Positions 52,724 through 53,777 of a stretch of DNA of 53,777 bases are shown in pieces (position 1 is the stretch's first letter; each line of letters starts with the position of its first letter). The notes beneath the pieces are model-generated. The model ran no database searches, was not told where the DNA came from, and saw nothing but the letters and a program-made list of their open reading frames with translations. Made by a program: the position numbers and the translations under genes. This DNA is from Candidatus Mediterraneibacter faecipullorum (GTDB taxonomy: Bacteria; Bacillota; Clostridia; Lachnospirales; Lachnospiraceae): the NCBI GenBank assembly GCA_019119675.1, contig DWWO01000138.1, positions 1 through 53,777 of the forward strand, given 5' to 3'.

Positions 52724-52765
52724 ATCCATATTTTATGCCAAAATGCAACTTATATCCATTTTATG
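52724..52765. promoter_or_regulatory. Direct-repeat operator candidate between msmE and msmR
   Basis: ATCCATATTTTATG (52724-52737) and ATCCATTTTATG (52754-52765) are near-identical direct repeats 30 bases apart, about three helix turns. AraC-family proteins usually bind direct repeats of this kind. The stretch lies upstream of both divergent starts. The -10-like TATAAT for msmR is at 52799-52804, but its -35 is weak. Confidence 0.4.
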
Positions 52766-52877
52766 TATAGTGAGGTCGCATTTCGATATATTTCGTGTTA
52801 TAATTATCCATAAACAGAGGGGAAAAGCTTTCTTTTTTGAGCACAATACACATACTGACTAAATTAAGGAGATTTCT

Positions 52878-53726
52878 ATGAGCGAGCCTGTATTTTCTAT
52901 ATTCCCGAATGAGAACTTCGTTGACCTGAGCCTGTACCAGTACGGAATGGAACAGTGTCCTCCTGCATATTCTTTCGGTCCTGCCACAAGGAATCATTAT
53001 CTGTTCCACTATGTCCTCTCCGGGACCGGCAGGCTGATGGCTAACGATTCCAGGGGGATTTCCCATGAATATCAGATCAGAAGCGGGGAGGGATTCATGA
53101 TCTTCCCCCGTCAGATCAATACCTACATTGCAGACCCGAAACTGCCCTGGGAATATATCTGGATCGAATTTGACGGCATGCGCGCGCGTGAGATCATCGA
53201 GACGGCCGGACTGTCGCCCGACCATCCTGTCTATCACGCTGCCTGTAAAGATCTTCGGGAAAATATGAAAGACGAGATGCTGTACATCGCAGAACATCAC
53301 GATGCTCCGCCTTTTCATCTCATGGGGCATCTCTATCTCTTTATCGACTATCTTTCCCGTTCCTCTTCATCGCAGATCGCAACAAGCGGGCGGGTGAGAG
53401 ATTTCTATATAAAAGAAGCACTCAACTACATCGAACAGAACTTCCAGAACGATATCTCCGTCGAGAATATCGCTTCTTTCTGTGGACTGAACCGCACCTA
53501 CTTCGGGCGTATTTTCAAAGAAACTGTCGGGAAATCCCCCCAGCAGTTCCTGCTCAGCTACCGAATGGCAAAAGCAGCGGAGCTGCTCAAGCTGACCGAG
53601 CTGTCCATCAGTGATATCGGCAATGCGGTAGGGTATCCTAATCAGCTTCATTTTTCGAGGGCATTTAAAAATGTGTATGGGGTATCGCCGAGAGAATGGC
53701 GGAATAAGAATCAGATGATACGGTGA
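52878..53726 (+). CDS. msmR: AraC-family transcriptional regulator of the msm operon
   Basis: This 282-residue regulator has an N-terminal cupin-like sugar-sensing domain (residues about 30-130; LFHYVLSGTGRL, then GEGFMIFPRQINTYIAD). A C-terminal AraC DNA-binding domain follows, with two helix-turn-helix units (SVENIASFCGLNRTYFGRIFKETVGKSP and ISDIGNAVGYPNQLHFSRAFKNVYGVSP). It is divergent from msmE across 238 bp, the layout of msmR in raffinose/multiple sugar operons. It probably activates msmEFG and aga when an alpha-galactoside is present. The remaining 51 bases to the window end hold no further feature. Confidence 0.92.
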   Translation: MSEPVFSIFPNENFVDLSLYQYGMEQCPPAYSFGPATRNHYLFHYVLSGTGRLMANDSRGISHEYQIRSGEGFMIFPRQINTYIADPKLPWEYIWIEFDGMRAREIIETAGLSPDHPVYHAACKDLRENMKDEMLYIAEHHDAPPFHLMGHLYLFIDYLSRSSSSQIATSGRVRDFYIKEALNYIEQNFQNDISVENIASFCGLNRTYFGRIFKETVGKSPQQFLLSYRMAKAAELLKLTELSISDIGNAVGYPNQLHFSRAFKNVYGVSPREWRNKNQMIR

Positions 53727-53777
53727 ATTCCATATTTCTCTGAGAGATATTTTCTCGGTAAAACGTCCGAAAATCAA

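Overview
The window reads as a chromosomal segment of a spore-forming, Gram-positive Clostridia, most probably a gut Lachnospiraceae. The grounds are the spoVA sporulation genes, the CpsB/C/D-type capsule kinase system, consensus SigA promoters (TTGACA, 17 bp, TATAAT), GGAGG ribosome-binding sites, an msm-type raffinose system, and a type I glutamine synthetase paired with an ANTAR regulator. The species cannot be named from the sequence. No phage, insertion sequence or CRISPR array was recognised.

Layout. (1) 215-21880, minus strand: a Wzx/Wzy-type capsular polysaccharide locus. From its promoter it runs cpsB-cpsC-cpsD-LCP ligase-initiating sugar transferase-UDP-sugar dehydrogenase-GT4-acyltransferase-four glycosyltransferases with the Wzy polymerase among them-Wzx flippase, then a sugar-modification block: ATP-grasp, DegT aminotransferase, rfbA, rfbB, second ATP-grasp, formyltransferase. 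The promoter has a 10-bp C/G homopolymer five bases upstream of its -35 box. (2) glmS at 21910-23748, with its own promoter and a terminator inside its leader, and no recognisable glmS ribozyme. (3) spoVAE and spoVAD on the minus strand and spoVAC on the plus strand, separated by a Fic gene that has lost its N-terminus. (4) Two divergent glycosidases (GH2 and GH31). (5) An AEC transporter and pyrF-pyrK-pyrD. (6) A DUF2752 protein, a zinc-ribbon/CD225 membrane protein and an ECF S component. (7) A 920-residue fusion of a Tet(M)-like ribosomal GTPase with a Rae1/YacP-type NYN endonuclease. (8) A CE4 deacetylase, a small DUF5348-like protein, tRNA-Gln and tRNA-Pro. (9) dapF, an ANTAR regulator and glnA, with a structured tandem repeat between glnA and the regulator. 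(10) A raffinose-type operon, msmE-msmF-msmG-aga-GH13, with the divergent AraC regulator msmR.

How the genes work together. GlmS supplies amino-sugar precursor. RfbA and RfbB make dTDP-4-keto-6-deoxyglucose. No rfbC or rfbD is present, so this intermediate is probably diverted by the VioA-like aminotransferase to a 4-amino-4,6-dideoxy sugar, which the formyltransferase or the ATP-grasp ligases could decorate. In the last region MsmEFG would import raffinose-type sugars, the GH36 enzyme would release galactose, and the GH13 enzyme would process the sucrose left over.

The observations most worth following up are the Tet(M)-like/Rae1 fusion, the homopolymer at the capsule promoter, the covarying tandem RNA-like repeat between glnA and the ANTAR gene, and the split spoVA locus with its truncated Fic gene.
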